A stretch of DNA of 64,000 nucleotides from Pedobacter foliorum (lineage in GTDB: Bacteria; Bacteroidota; Bacteroidia; Sphingobacteriales; Sphingobacteriaceae): positions 310,001 through 374,000 of the forward strand of contig NZ_JABSNU010000002.1 of NCBI RefSeq assembly GCF_013266735.1, in the 5' to 3' direction. Made by a program: the position numbers and the translations under genes. Below the pieces are notes generated by a model. That model searched no databases. It saw nothing but the letters and a program-made list of their open reading frames with translations, and was not told the DNA's origin. This document shows positions 15,975 to 24,983 of the stretch, piece by piece. Within the stretch, counting starts at the first letter, position 1. Every line of letters begins with the position of its first letter.

Positions 15975-17093
15975 TTACTCAGCTAATGCTTGATCCAAAT
16001 CGGCTATTAAATCATCAATGTGTTCTAGTCCTACAGATATCCGAATTAAATTTTGCGGAGTTTTAGTGTCAGGCCCTTCAACAGATGCACGATGTTCAAT
16101 TAAGCTTTCAACTCCACCTAAGCTAGTCGCCTGTGCAAAAAGTTTAACTTTATTGACCACTTTTCTGGCTTCATCAGATCCACCTTTGACTAAAACAGAA
16201 AGCATTCCGCCAAAACCAGTCATTTGTACCTTTGCTATTTCATATTGAGGATGACTTGCTAAACCTGGGTAATAGACAGCGTCTATAGCTGGGTGTTTTT
16301 CAAGGTGTAATGCTAAGGCCATTCCGTTAGAACAGTGTCCACGCATACGGTATGCTAGAGTTTTGATACTTCTCACTAAAAGAAAGCAATCAAAAGGAGA
16401 GGGCACTGCACCGCCAACTTGTTGTATGTTTCTGATCTTTTCCCAGAATTCGCTTTTTTCTGCTGTAATAAGAACACCACCAAGGACATCACTATGACCA
16501 CCAATATATTTTGTTGAAGAGTGCATTACAATGTCCGCTCCAAAATCAATTGGATTTTGCAAGCATGGGGAAGCAAAAGTGCTGTCGCAGGCAAGTATAA
16601 GATTATTCTCTTTGGCAATTCTTGAGACTCCTGAAATATCTGTAATTTTTAATAATGGATTTGAAGGCGTTTCTACCCATATAAGAACAGTGTTTTTTTT
16701 AATGAACTTTGCAATGTTATCAAGGTTCGTAAGATCAAAAAAATCTATTTCAAGAGTATCTTTAAAAATAGTTTGCAGTTGTTTTTTAAAGCCCCAGTAC
16801 ATATCGTCAGGTGCAATGATATGGCTTCCTGGTTTTAATGCCTGAAAAACGGCCATACCTGCGGTGTTTCCTGAAGAGAATGCACAAGCCTCTACACCTT
16901 TTTCGAGCGCTGATAATGCTTTTTCCAGCGCTGATCTGTTTGGATTACTTACTCTACTATACATGTGTCCACCAGAGTAGCCACCGTCTTCATCTCTAAG
17001 AAATGTGGTAGAAAGATTTATGGGAGGTGTTACATCTTTGGTGCTGATTTTATATAAATTTCCAGCATGTATAGCAAGTGTTTCTGGCTTCAT
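15975..17093 (-). CDS. Trans-sulfuration PLP enzyme (cystathionine gamma-synthase/lyase type)
   Basis: PLP enzyme of the Cys/Met-metabolism family, 372 residues, with the cofactor segment FSSGNTAGM near 73-81, D170-type aspartate in ACDSTFASP and the Schiff-base Lys K195 in SSTKYIGGH. Length matches cystathionine gamma-synthases and gamma/beta-lyases, shorter than MetY. Because direct sulfhydrylation genes are adjacent, it may act in the reverse direction (Met to Cys) or be a lyase; sequence alone does not decide. It has its own promoter candidate (17134-17141) and is separated from the met operon by the hairpin at 15885-15923, so it is not clearly under the SAM-I switch. Confidence 0.85.
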   Translation of the reverse strand: MKPETLAIHAGNLYKISTKDVTPPINLSTTFLRDEDGGYSGGHMYSRVSNPNRSALEKALSALEKGVEACAFSSGNTAGMAVFQALKPGSHIIAPDDMYWGFKKQLQTIFKDTLEIDFFDLTNLDNIAKFIKKNTVLIWVETPSNPLLKITDISGVSRIAKENNLILACDSTFASPCLQNPIDFGADIVMHSSTKYIGGHSDVLGGVLITAEKSEFWEKIRNIQQVGGAVPSPFDCFLLVRSIKTLAYRMRGHCSNGMALALHLEKHPAIDAVYYPGLASHPQYEIAKVQMTGFGGMLSVLVKGGSDEARKVVNKVKLFAQATSLGGVESLIEHRASVEGPDTKTPQNLIRISVGLEHIDDLIADLDQALAE

Positions 17094-17133
17094 TATTACG
17101 GGGTTAAAAGTTAAGAATAGGCATTGGGTGTAG

Positions 17134-17141
17134 CAAAGTTA
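17134..17141 (-). promoter_or_regulatory. Promoter -7 box for trans-sulfuration gene
   Basis: Minus-strand TAACTTTG matches TAnnTTTG, 41 nt upstream of the ATG at 17093; the -33 position lacks a clear TTTG. Confidence 0.5.
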
Positions 17142-17211
17142 AGGGTATAATGTTATTCGCCTTAAGTTTTGGCAAGATTTATGTAATTGAAATATCAAAT
17201 TAAAGAAGAAT

Positions 17212-17700
17212 ATGAAAAGAATATTACTGATAGCAGCCATTTTATGTAGTTCGTTAATGGTATTGCAAAGTTGCTCGCCTAAAGGAGGAGCAGTTCAAAG
17301 TTTAAAGAAAGGTAATGTAACTGGTAATTGGGTTTTAAATGATATCACATTTGAAGGTGTACCACAAGCCGCAGTAAAATCATTGTTTGATGAAGGTTCT
17401 TATACTTGTTTTCAAGGTAGTACCTGGAGTTTGACTAATAGTGGTAATGGTAGCTATACCTTGCCAGGAGGCGGAGCTTGCCAGGCAAAAACTCAGAAAA
17501 TATATTGGTCTGTAAGTCCGGCAGATGAAACTTTTCAGTTTAAAAAGATCTTTGAAGGTGAAAAGGCTAAAAACGTAACATCAGGTTACAGGTCTGTTCT
17601 TTCTTCAACTGATGGTAACACTATGGTAATTAAGTCGCCTGTTGAATATGGATCAAAAACTGCTTACATCGTGTTGAACTTTGTTAAAGCAGCGAAGTAG
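17212..17700 (+). CDS. Lipocalin-like lipoprotein
   Basis: A 162-residue predicted lipoprotein: signal peptide with lipobox LQSC (Cys21), then a beta-rich domain beginning GNVTGNWVLNDITFEG, a pattern of the lipocalin-like domain proteins frequent in Bacteroidota (G-x-W near the first strand). C-rich positions near 63 and 87 (TCFQG, GACQA) may form a disulfide. No ligand can be assigned. Monocistronic: flanked upstream by the divergent trans-sulfuration gene and downstream by two hairpins. Outer-membrane anchoring is inferred from the lipobox. Confidence 0.8.
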   Translation: MKRILLIAAILCSSLMVLQSCSPKGGAVQSLKKGNVTGNWVLNDITFEGVPQAAVKSLFDEGSYTCFQGSTWSLTNSGNGSYTLPGGGACQAKTQKIYWSVSPADETFQFKKIFEGEKAKNVTSGYRSVLSSTDGNTMVIKSPVEYGSKTAYIVLNFVKAAK

Positions 17701-17709
17701 TAAAAAAAC

Positions 17710-17730
17710 AAACTAGTGTTTAACTAGTTT
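17710..17730 (+). terminator. Hairpin after lipocalin gene
   Basis: AAACTAG (17710-17716) and CTAGTTT (17724-17730) form a 7-bp stem right after the stop. Weak by itself; the stronger terminator follows at 17751-17780. Confidence 0.45.
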
Positions 17731-17750
17731 ATGGTTAGTTTGGTTTAGGA

Positions 17751-17783
17751 GAAAGGGTTCAATTAGATTTGAACCCTTTTTTT
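17751..17783 (+). terminator. Rho-independent terminator
   Basis: AAAGGGTTCAA (17752-17762) pairs with TTGAACCCTTT (17769-17779), followed by a T-run. Ends the lipocalin transcript and isolates the FadR-type regulator. Confidence 0.85.
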
Positions 17784-17792
17784 GTGGTTTTA

Positions 17793-17823
17793 TTTGCGAA
17801 TTGAGTTTTAATCTTTACATTTG
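17793..17823 (+). promoter_or_regulatory. Promoter of the GntR/FadR regulator gene
   Basis: TTTG (17793-17796), a 19-nt spacer and TACATTTG (17816-17823) match the Bacteroidota promoter well. Start of transcription near 17828 falls at the edge of an operator-like site, suggesting autoregulation. Confidence 0.75.
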
Positions 17824-17828
17824 AATTA

Positions 17829-17843
17829 ATCTGATGATATGAT
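17829..17843 (+). promoter_or_regulatory. Candidate operator 1 for the FadR-type regulator
   Basis: ATCTGATGATATGAT differs at two positions from the perfectly symmetrical 15-mer at 18534-18548. It sits just downstream of the predicted start of transcription and 9 nt before the regulator's ATG. Confidence 0.55.
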
Positions 17844-17851
17844 GAATTAGC

Positions 17852-18517
17852 ATGAAGAATCTTATACAAAAAAAGTCTTTGGCGGATGAAGTGGCCTCGC
17901 GATTAAGTGAGCAGATATCTCTTGGTCAGTACAAAGTGAATGAACAGTTACCGATAGAACCGGAGTTGATGAAAAACTTTGGAGTTGGACGTTCAACCAT
18001 AAGGGAAGCTATTAAGATATTAGCAAATTCAGGGTTACTTAGAGTGCAACAGGGAATTGGAACCTTTGTGGATCAAGCTATAGCAAACAGGGAGCCTATG
18101 GAGCTAAGGTTGAAAAGGGCTAATGTTAAGGACCTGGATGAGGTTAGACAATTACTTGAAATGAAAATTGCAGAGCTGGCAGCACATAACCGAACTGAAA
18201 GTGATATCATAGCTATAAGAGCTCACCTGGGAAACAGAAAAAGGGCTGCTAAGGCTGGATTAATTGATGAATGTATAGAAGCTGATGTTCAGTTTCACAT
18301 AGCAATAGCTCTTGCATCAAAGAACGAAATACTGGCAGATTTATATAAATCGGCCTCCATCCACTTAAAAAACTGGTTTCTTCAAACACATCCGGATGTT
18401 AAAGTATTTGAAGAAACTTATATATATCATGAGCAACTGCTAAAAAGTATTATTGCAGGAGATGCTAAGAAAGCATGGACCATTGCAGCAAAAATATTAG
18501 GACACGTATCTCAGTAA
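17852..18517 (+). CDS. GntR-family (FadR subfamily) transcriptional regulator
   Basis: A 221-residue DNA-binding regulator. An N-terminal winged helix-turn-helix (about 8-72; LPIEPELMKNFGVGRSTIREAIKIL) is followed by an all-helical FCD effector domain (about 88-215) with Asp/His ligands of the type that bind metal plus a small carboxylate (VQFHIAIA, YHEQLLKSI). Such proteins generally repress transport or catabolic genes until an organic acid appears. It lies 39 bp before an MFS gene, and a palindromic 15-mer is found both before it and between the two genes, which supports local control of both. Effector unknown. Confidence 0.9.
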   Translation: MKNLIQKKSLADEVASRLSEQISLGQYKVNEQLPIEPELMKNFGVGRSTIREAIKILANSGLLRVQQGIGTFVDQAIANREPMELRLKRANVKDLDEVRQLLEMKIAELAAHNRTESDIIAIRAHLGNRKRAAKAGLIDECIEADVQFHIAIALASKNEILADLYKSASIHLKNWFLQTHPDVKVFEETYIYHEQLLKSIIAGDAKKAWTIAAKILGHVSQ

Positions 18518-18533
18518 AAATTTATAACAAAAC

Positions 18534-18548
18534 ATCAGATGATCTGAT
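18534..18548 (+). promoter_or_regulatory. Candidate operator 2 (palindrome before MFS gene)
   Basis: ATCAGAT-G-ATCTGAT, a perfect 7+1+7 inverted repeat, 8 nt before the MFS start codon. Near-identical to 17829-17843; likely site for the adjacent FadR-type regulator. Confidence 0.6.
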
Positions 18549-18556
18549 CTAAAACA

Positions 18557-19789
18557 ATGGAAAAAACATCTTTTACAAATACAGCCGTTATTGATTCAAA
18601 AAAGATTGCTCAACAAACGGTTTTCTCTATTTTATTTACCATAAGCTTTACTCACTTACTTAATGATATGCTTCAGGCTGTAATTCCTGCTGTATATCCC
18701 GTAATGAAAGAAAAGTTTAATCTTACATTTACCCAAATCGGTCTCATTACTTTAACTTATCAGTTAACGGCATCAATACTTCAACCATTTATCGGATTTT
18801 ACACCGATAAAAAACCGCGTCCGTATTCTCTTGCAATAGCAATGGGATTTACATTATTGGGCCTCATTGCGGTATCTTTTGCATCTAGTTTTGTTAATAT
18901 TCTTTTGGCAGTAAGTTTAATAGGAGTGGGCTCTTCAATATTTCATCCAGAGTCATCCCGCGTTGCACATTTAGCTTCAGGTGGAAAAAAGGGATTGGCA
19001 CAGTCTATTTTTCAGCTGGGGGGTAATGCAGGAAGTGCTATAGGTCCGCTTTTGGCAGCGATTATAGTTGTCCCTTATGGTCAATTTTATATGATATGGT
19101 TCTCATTAGCTGCAATTTTAGGTATTGTAGTCTTATCGAGAGTTGCAAAATGGTATCAGGAACAATTGGAATTAAAAGCATTAAATAAAAGTGTTGTTAA
19201 AGAAGAAGTACATCATCATTTATCCAAAAATCGTGTGGTGATTTCCCTTGGTATTTTATTGGTTCTTATCTTTTCGAAATACTTTTATATGGCTAGTATG
19301 ACTAGTTATTACACATTCTACCTAATGGATAAATTCAATGTGTCGGTGCAACAGTCTCAAGTCTACCTATTTGCTTTTTTAGGGGCTGTTGCTGCCGGCA
19401 CATTAATTGGCGGCCCATTGGGTGATAGATTTGGTCGCAAATATATTATCTGGATATCGATCCTTGGTGCTGCACCATTTACTTTATTGTTGCCTTATGT
19501 TTCGCTTTTCTGGACAGGTGCTTTATCTGTTGTTATAGGGCTTATAATTTCTTCAGCATTTTCTGCAATATTGGTATATGCTACTGAACTTGTACCAGGA
19601 AAAGTAGGAATGATTGCCGGTTTATTCTTTGGCTTTGCTTTCGGAATGGGAGGCCTAGGTTCCGCTATCCTTGGCAAACTTGCAGATCAAACCAGTATTG
19701 AATACGTGTTTAAAATTTGTGCTTTCCTTCCATTAATCGGAATTTTTACTGCATTTCTACCAAACATAGAAGGCCGTAAAAGAAAATAA
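18557..19789 (+). CDS. MFS transporter, fosmidomycin-resistance (Fsr) type
   Basis: A 410-residue inner-membrane major-facilitator protein with about 12 hydrophobic segments. The N-terminal part (FTHLLNDMLQAVIPAVYPV, then ASILQPFIGFYTDK and GVGSSIFHPESSR) is characteristic of the Fsr group of drug exporters; the central GDRFGRK motif is also present. Substrate cannot be assigned: the group includes exporters of fosmidomycin and other compounds, and an organic-acid efflux role would fit the neighbouring FadR-type regulator. The gap of 39 bp to the regulator holds a palindromic operator candidate. A terminator follows. Confidence 0.88.
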   Translation: MEKTSFTNTAVIDSKKIAQQTVFSILFTISFTHLLNDMLQAVIPAVYPVMKEKFNLTFTQIGLITLTYQLTASILQPFIGFYTDKKPRPYSLAIAMGFTLLGLIAVSFASSFVNILLAVSLIGVGSSIFHPESSRVAHLASGGKKGLAQSIFQLGGNAGSAIGPLLAAIIVVPYGQFYMIWFSLAAILGIVVLSRVAKWYQEQLELKALNKSVVKEEVHHHLSKNRVVISLGILLVLIFSKYFYMASMTSYYTFYLMDKFNVSVQQSQVYLFAFLGAVAAGTLIGGPLGDRFGRKYIIWISILGAAPFTLLLPYVSLFWTGALSVVIGLIISSAFSAILVYATELVPGKVGMIAGLFFGFAFGMGGLGSAILGKLADQTSIEYVFKICAFLPLIGIFTAFLPNIEGRKRK

Positions 19790-19804
19790 TATTCGCGCTC
19801 CATT

Positions 19805-19850
19805 GTACTCCTATATTTATTAAACTATTAATGAAATGGGAGTACTTTTT
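19805..19850 (+). terminator. Terminator after MFS gene
   Basis: GTACTCC (19805-19811) pairs with GGAGTAC (19839-19845), long loop, then TTTTT. Confidence 0.6.
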
Positions 19851-19944
19851 AGGTTCTATTTACAATTGAGCGAAAAAAGGCGGTTGGTAATTGGCCATGC
19901 TATAAAGATGGCCAAATTAGCCTGTTATGTGTGTTAGTTTACAA

Positions 19945-19970
19945 AAATGGCCGCCATAAGGCAGCCATTT
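19945..19970. terminator. Hairpin at 3' end of susD-like gene
   Basis: AAATGGCCGCC (19945-19955) pairs with GGCAGCCATTT (19960-19970) except one internal mismatch, 4-nt loop; it lies 22 nt after the stop of the minus-strand SusD gene. Confidence 0.6.
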
Positions 19971-19991
19971 AGGACTATTATTGCGAAAAGT

Positions 19992-21569
19992 TTAGAAATT
20001 ACCTGGCGTGGTAGTATCCCACCATAAGCGTGATGCAATATCGTCTTTACCGGAGCTTAAAAAAGTCGCAGCTTCGGCAACAGCAGCAGTATTACCTGTT
20101 CTTTCTGCTGGCACAAATACTAGTCGCTTTATCCATTGATCGGCTGTTATTACACCCCAATCCGGACTACTGTCATTTTTAGCAACATGTGGAATTTTAG
20201 GGTAGCCTGTCCTTCTAAAATCTACCCATGCTTCTAAAGTATTGGTAAAAGTAGCTAAGTATTTTTGTGTGATAATTTTTTCCAGTTTCAGTTCATTAGA
20301 GTCACCAGCATCCCAGGCTATTGTAATGGTAGAAAGTGCTGTGAAATTATTTTTACTGTCTTTTGGGTCAATATAGTTGATTGGTTTACTTGTTGCATCA
20401 GTCAAGTAAGCATCAACACCTGCGGCTCCCCAGTCGGCAAAAGAAAGGCGGACTCCATTTTCATAGTTTGTTTTAGCATCTCCTGCGTTTGCCCATCCTC
20501 TTAATGCTGCTTCGGCTTTCAAAAAAGCTATTTCCGATGCAGTAAACCCTCTTCTGTTTTGTACTGATTTGAAATCTGTACTCACTGTAGAATAGGAAAC
20601 TCTGTCATCTTTGGCATTTATGAAAGCGCCGCTGCGAATACCTTTATATTTGTATGCAGGATGGTCAGTAACTAAACTGGCATCACTTACTTCAGCAAAA
20701 TATTTGTTCATACGTCCGTCTTTTAAACCCACCATAAAAGACTCCATGGTTGCACCCATACGGGTATCGTTCCAGTCAAAAGAAATCATCGAAACAGGCA
20801 TTACCTCTCCATTTAACGAAATAAGGAAATTCTCGGCATTAGTACTAATTAATCCAACTGGGTCGGCCAGAGCTTTTTCTCCTTGTGTTTGAGCAACTGT
20901 AGGGCTAACCTTAACCAAACGCATGGCCAAACGGAAACGTACCGAATTAAGTAATTTTAACCAAGAAGCGACGTTGCCTTTATAGCTTGGATCGAATTTG
21001 GTAAATCCGGTGTACGAAGTGTTGGCTTTGAAATTTGTTTCAATCTCATCTAACTGCGTGAACAGATTGTTATATAGATCCGACTCCTTGTCGTATTTGA
21101 TCGAACCTAAGCCAGCCGTACCATAGTTCGAATAGATCACGGGACCATAGATGGCCGTTAATTTCGAGATAGCCAATATCCTAACCAGTTTTGCCCAATC
21201 AGCGAATAATGGTAGTTTTTTTTCTTCGGCAAGCTGTATTACCTGTTTTGATGGAGACATTACACTTCCATATATGCGATTCCAATATGCATCAATCCAG
21301 CGCAGGTAATAAGTAGTATTGTTTACCCCTGCAACATAAGGAGTTGGAGAACCCATATATCCCATCCAGTTATCATAGCACAGATCTTCTTCAATTTGAT
21401 GGCCCATCAGATTAAACAACATAACTGAGAAGGAAGATCCAACCAGATTAAAATCCTGCTCTAACATTTTATCTGTTATCTGATTTGGATTTGTATTTAT
21501 CTCTTCGAAATTCTTGGTGCAGGAGTTGAGTACGATCAAAGCAAGCACCATTAAACATATTTTTTTCAT
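19992..21569 (-). CDS. SusD/RagB-family outer-membrane nutrient-binding lipoprotein (pair 1)
   Basis: A 525-residue surface lipoprotein (lipobox LNSC, Cys17) of the SusD-like_2 type, starting EEINTNPNQ after the lipid anchor and containing helical TPR-like segments typical of SusD (IYGPVIYSNYG, FLKAEAALRGWANAGD, EAWVDFRRTGYP). SusD proteins sit on a SusC barrel and hand over oligosaccharide or peptide ligands. It follows its SusC partner by 12 bp, so the two are one operon. No glycosidase, peptidase or regulator is attached on this side, so its ligand is unknown. This pair is divergent from the sigma/FecR-controlled pair 2. Confidence 0.93.
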   Translation of the reverse strand: MKKICLMVLALIVLNSCTKNFEEINTNPNQITDKMLEQDFNLVGSSFSVMLFNLMGHQIEEDLCYDNWMGYMGSPTPYVAGVNNTTYYLRWIDAYWNRIYGSVMSPSKQVIQLAEEKKLPLFADWAKLVRILAISKLTAIYGPVIYSNYGTAGLGSIKYDKESDLYNNLFTQLDEIETNFKANTSYTGFTKFDPSYKGNVASWLKLLNSVRFRLAMRLVKVSPTVAQTQGEKALADPVGLISTNAENFLISLNGEVMPVSMISFDWNDTRMGATMESFMVGLKDGRMNKYFAEVSDASLVTDHPAYKYKGIRSGAFINAKDDRVSYSTVSTDFKSVQNRRGFTASEIAFLKAEAALRGWANAGDAKTNYENGVRLSFADWGAAGVDAYLTDATSKPINYIDPKDSKNNFTALSTITIAWDAGDSNELKLEKIITQKYLATFTNTLEAWVDFRRTGYPKIPHVAKNDSSPDWGVITADQWIKRLVFVPAERTGNTAAVAEAATFLSSGKDDIASRLWWDTTTPGNF

Positions 21570-21581
21570 TATTTTAAGACA

Positions 21582-24500
21582 TTAAAAGTTTAACTTAAGA
21601 TTTAGCCCGTAAGAACGTGTACCAGGTATAGCAAAAATATCATTAGCCTGCATGCTATTGTTGGTACTCATCGCCTGCTCCGGATCGAAAGGTGATTTTT
21701 TATAGAAGAAAAACAGGTTACGCCCGATTAGCGAAATAGAAGCTGATTTTATAGCTGTACCCTTAATTGGCAAATTATAAGCTAAAGATACCTGTGCCAA
21801 ACGGACATTGGTGCGGGAAAATACATAAGGCTCCATAATCCCATTTCTATCACCAATTGTTGAATAGTACAGCGCAGGATCAATTGAGCTTTGAGGGGTA
21901 GTGCCCTTTACGGCATTAATTGGAATACTTCCTGCATCTCGTGCTTCGCCAGTTCTTTTACTTACTCCGTAAGAATCCAGGAAAGCCTCAGTTTTAGAGA
22001 AAGCAACACCTCCGAACTTAGCTGTTACCAGAGCACTTAAACTTAAGTTTTTATATGTAAATGTGTTATTCCAACCGGCTATAAAATTTGGATTTAAATT
22101 TCCAACATATTCCTGTGTAGCAGCCTTACTCGGTTTTCCAGCATCATCCAATATAATCTGGCCTGAAGCATTGCGTGCAAATTTGAAAATGTATAAGTCG
22201 TTAAAAGAACCACCAGCTTTGATTATTGAATTAAAACCTTCGCTATCGCTACCTACCTGATAACCGGGGTTATCGGCAATCAACTCTACAATCTTGTTCT
22301 TATTCTGCGATAGGTTAACAGATGTGTTCCACTGGAAGTTTTCGTTTCTTATTGGGTCACCACCTAGTGTCAACTCAAAACCCTGGTTGGTAACCTTACC
22401 CGCATTCACGTAGTAAAAGGTGTAACCTGAACCCGAGGGAGCTGGCAAAGATAAAAATTGGTTGGTACTTGTATTTTTATAATAGGTAAAATCAAGAGTT
22501 AATCTATCGTTTAGAAGACGACTTTCCAGGCCAATCTCATTACTGGTTATTTTTTCAGGTACCAATGTCGCAAAAGGTGTCTGTGTATTTCTGGTAATTC
22601 CACCTATGCCGTTCGGTCCACCTGCACCACCGATAACATTACCCGGGTTTACGATATTATAGGGTACCTCATTTCCGACCTGCGAGGTCGATGCCCTTAG
22701 TTTTAAGAAATTGATTTCTTTGGGCATGGTTACCATCTGACTGATTATGGCAGACATCCCCGCGGAATAATAAAAATAAGAATCGTTTCCGGTCGTTGCC
22801 AAAGTAGACGCATAGTCGTTACGCCCTGCCAGATCTACATAGATCATATCTTTGAACCCTAGAGAGGCATTGGCAAATAAGCCCTGTTTCTGAACTCTGC
22901 TATAGGTCTGATTGATAACCAGATTATAAGGTAGGTTTGCAAAACTGAAAAAGTTCGGGTACTGGAGCGGTGTTGTGCCGTTGGCAAAAGTCATCCCATC
23001 ATTAAACGTGTAATCCTGGATACTTCCCCCCAATACGCTGTTCAAACTGAATTTACCAAAAGTGTTGTCATAGCTTAAAATGGCATCACCATATAAGGCC
23101 TTGTCATTATACTTGGCGTAATTCCATGTTCCGTTAGAACTTACACTTACCGAGTTGCCCCCTGCAGCATAACGATAGTCTAATAATCTGTCATTATAAT
23201 CAATGTTCCCACGTACATCAAATTTAAAATGTGGTAAAAATGCGTATGAAGCTTTTGCTGAAGCAATTACTCTGTTACTAGTAGAAAGTTTTGGGTCATT
23301 ATGTAATTCCCAATACGGGTTGTTTTGTTTTTCTTCAGTAGAATACCAGTTTTGTTTATACAGATTTCGTTCAGTATTAAAAACCTGATAATTGGTTTTG
23401 TAATCATTAAAATCTCTTTCGCGAGCAAATAAATATAATCCCGTTAACGGATTATTGTAATAACCGGCTCCAGGGCGATTTTTTGACTTTTCATTAGAGA
23501 ACCTTACATTTCCACTCAAAGTCAGTTTATCATCAAATATTTTTGTCTCCTGACTAAAGGTAACATTATGCTTATTGTAAGTGCTGGTTGGTACAATGCC
23601 CGATGCATTATTATTTCCATACGAGAAATAAGTAGTTGTTCTTTCATTCCCACCTGATATTGAAAGTGAATTAATAGTATTTACACCGGTTTGAAAAAAA
23701 TCATTAATGTAATTACGTTGGTAATCTCCTTTTGTTTTGGACCAACTGTAATCGCTACCACCTATTGCACCATAATCAAATTGAAATTCAGGTAATGTAG
23801 CAGCATTGCTGAAATTTATCGTAGAATTTAAAGCGATAGCAATTTTGCCGGCCTGACCTTTCTTAGTGTTGATTAAAATTACGCCATTAGCTCCCTGGCT
23901 ACCATATAAAATAGCTCCATTGGCACCCCTTAAAATAGTTACTGACTCAAAATCGTCTTGATTTAGTGCAGAAAGACCATCTCCGCCATCCGTTCCACCA
24001 TAAGACCCCGGCTGCCCACCTTTGTTATTTACTACAGGCACCCCATCAATTACAAAAAGCGCTTCGCTACTTCCAGCAATTGATTTTGAGCCTCTTAATA
24101 CCGTTTTTGTTGAACCTCCAACACCGGAATTACTGATGCCAATATCAACACCAGCAGCTTTACCACTTAAAGCCTCCATGAAATTGGGACTTCCGGCTTT
24201 AGTAAGTTCTGCGCCTACAAGTTGCTGTGCAGCGAAGGTCAACGCTCTTTTCTCACGTTTAACACCTAAAGCGGTAACTACTACCTCTGTTAGATTTGCG
24301 TTACCGGAAGGTTTTAATGTTATAGTTACGGTGGTTAAATTGCTGATATCTACTTCCTGAGATTCCATGCCAATATAGGAAACTACTAGTATGGAGGCAT
24401 TATCAGGAACATTTAACATAAACTTACCGTCACTACCGGTAACCGTTTTAGCCTTGGTACCTTTTGCAGCAATGGTTGCACCAGGAAGTGGTAATCCGGT

Positions 24501-24743
24501 ATCATCAATTACTAATCCGGTTACAGTCTTAGCAACTGTCTCACTTACATTAATCGGATGTTTTACCACCTTGGAGAGATTTGGGAATAGGCTTTTGTTT
24601 ACTACAATACCCTCAGCTTTAGCGGTATTCTGTAAGCCAAGCGCAGCAACTGCTACGAGTGCTAGCTTCCGCAAGCCTCTGGTTGTGCTAGAAAATGTGA
24701 TTTCTAGGGCACTGGTTGTGGAATGAACTTTCCTCATTTTCAT
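21582..24743 (-). CDS. SusC/RagA-family TonB-dependent receptor (pair 1)
   Basis: A 1053-residue outer-membrane TonB-dependent transporter. After a signal sequence it has a carboxypeptidase-regulatory-like domain (about 70-150; TGLVIDDTGLPLPGATI), a TonB-box/plug region beginning TEVVVTALG, a plug with the SusC signature (VFVIDGVPV-like, GANGAILYGSQGANGVILI) and a 22-strand-type barrel ending in an aromatic C-terminus (LNLKLNF). No STN domain is present, so unlike pair 2 it is not expected to signal through FecR. The N-terminus is odd: about 26 mostly polar residues precede the hydrophobic stretch 27-37, with a likely cleavage after AKA near 44. In-frame Met at residue 3 is an alternative start. 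Confidence 0.93.
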   Translation of the reverse strand: MKMRKVHSTTSALEITFSSTTRGLRKLALVAVAALGLQNTAKAEGIVVNKSLFPNLSKVVKHPINVSETVAKTVTGLVIDDTGLPLPGATIAAKGTKAKTVTGSDGKFMLNVPDNASILVVSYIGMESQEVDISNLTTVTITLKPSGNANLTEVVVTALGVKREKRALTFAAQQLVGAELTKAGSPNFMEALSGKAAGVDIGISNSGVGGSTKTVLRGSKSIAGSSEALFVIDGVPVVNNKGGQPGSYGGTDGGDGLSALNQDDFESVTILRGANGAILYGSQGANGVILINTKKGQAGKIAIALNSTINFSNAATLPEFQFDYGAIGGSDYSWSKTKGDYQRNYINDFFQTGVNTINSLSISGGNERTTTYFSYGNNNASGIVPTSTYNKHNVTFSQETKIFDDKLTLSGNVRFSNEKSKNRPGAGYYNNPLTGLYLFARERDFNDYKTNYQVFNTERNLYKQNWYSTEEKQNNPYWELHNDPKLSTSNRVIASAKASYAFLPHFKFDVRGNIDYNDRLLDYRYAAGGNSVSVSSNGTWNYAKYNDKALYGDAILSYDNTFGKFSLNSVLGGSIQDYTFNDGMTFANGTTPLQYPNFFSFANLPYNLVINQTYSRVQKQGLFANASLGFKDMIYVDLAGRNDYASTLATTGNDSYFYYSAGMSAIISQMVTMPKEINFLKLRASTSQVGNEVPYNIVNPGNVIGGAGGPNGIGGITRNTQTPFATLVPEKITSNEIGLESRLLNDRLTLDFTYYKNTSTNQFLSLPAPSGSGYTFYYVNAGKVTNQGFELTLGGDPIRNENFQWNTSVNLSQNKNKIVELIADNPGYQVGSDSEGFNSIIKAGGSFNDLYIFKFARNASGQIILDDAGKPSKAATQEYVGNLNPNFIAGWNNTFTYKNLSLSALVTAKFGGVAFSKTEAFLDSYGVSKRTGEARDAGSIPINAVKGTTPQSSIDPALYYSTIGDRNGIMEPYVFSRTNVRLAQVSLAYNLPIKGTAIKSASISLIGRNLFFFYKKSPFDPEQAMSTNNSMQANDIFAIPGTRSYGLNLKLNF

Positions 24744-24789
24744 ACATTTGTTTAGTTTAGTTTAATAATATTCATTAATACAGTCCATT

Positions 24790-24813
24790 ATTTACAAATG
24801 GTTAATTGTAAAT
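24790..24813. promoter_or_regulatory. Inverted repeat upstream of SusC (operator-like)
   Basis: ATTTACAA (24790-24797) and TTGTAAAT (24806-24813), 8-bp arms with 8-nt spacer, 47 nt before the SusC ATG on the minus strand. Regulator unknown. Confidence 0.35.
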
Positions 24814-24983
24814 GAGCTTGGTTAGCGAATTCTTTGATGTCTCAAAGCAATTGACAGCACACAATGATCCGTATTTAGAGAAGAGACCTATTTCAGAAAG
24901 AAATTGCCTACAGAGAATTCATTTTTTTTGAAATTATTTTTAATCGCTACATTGCAGTGGAAAAAAATGAATCTATTTAGCAA

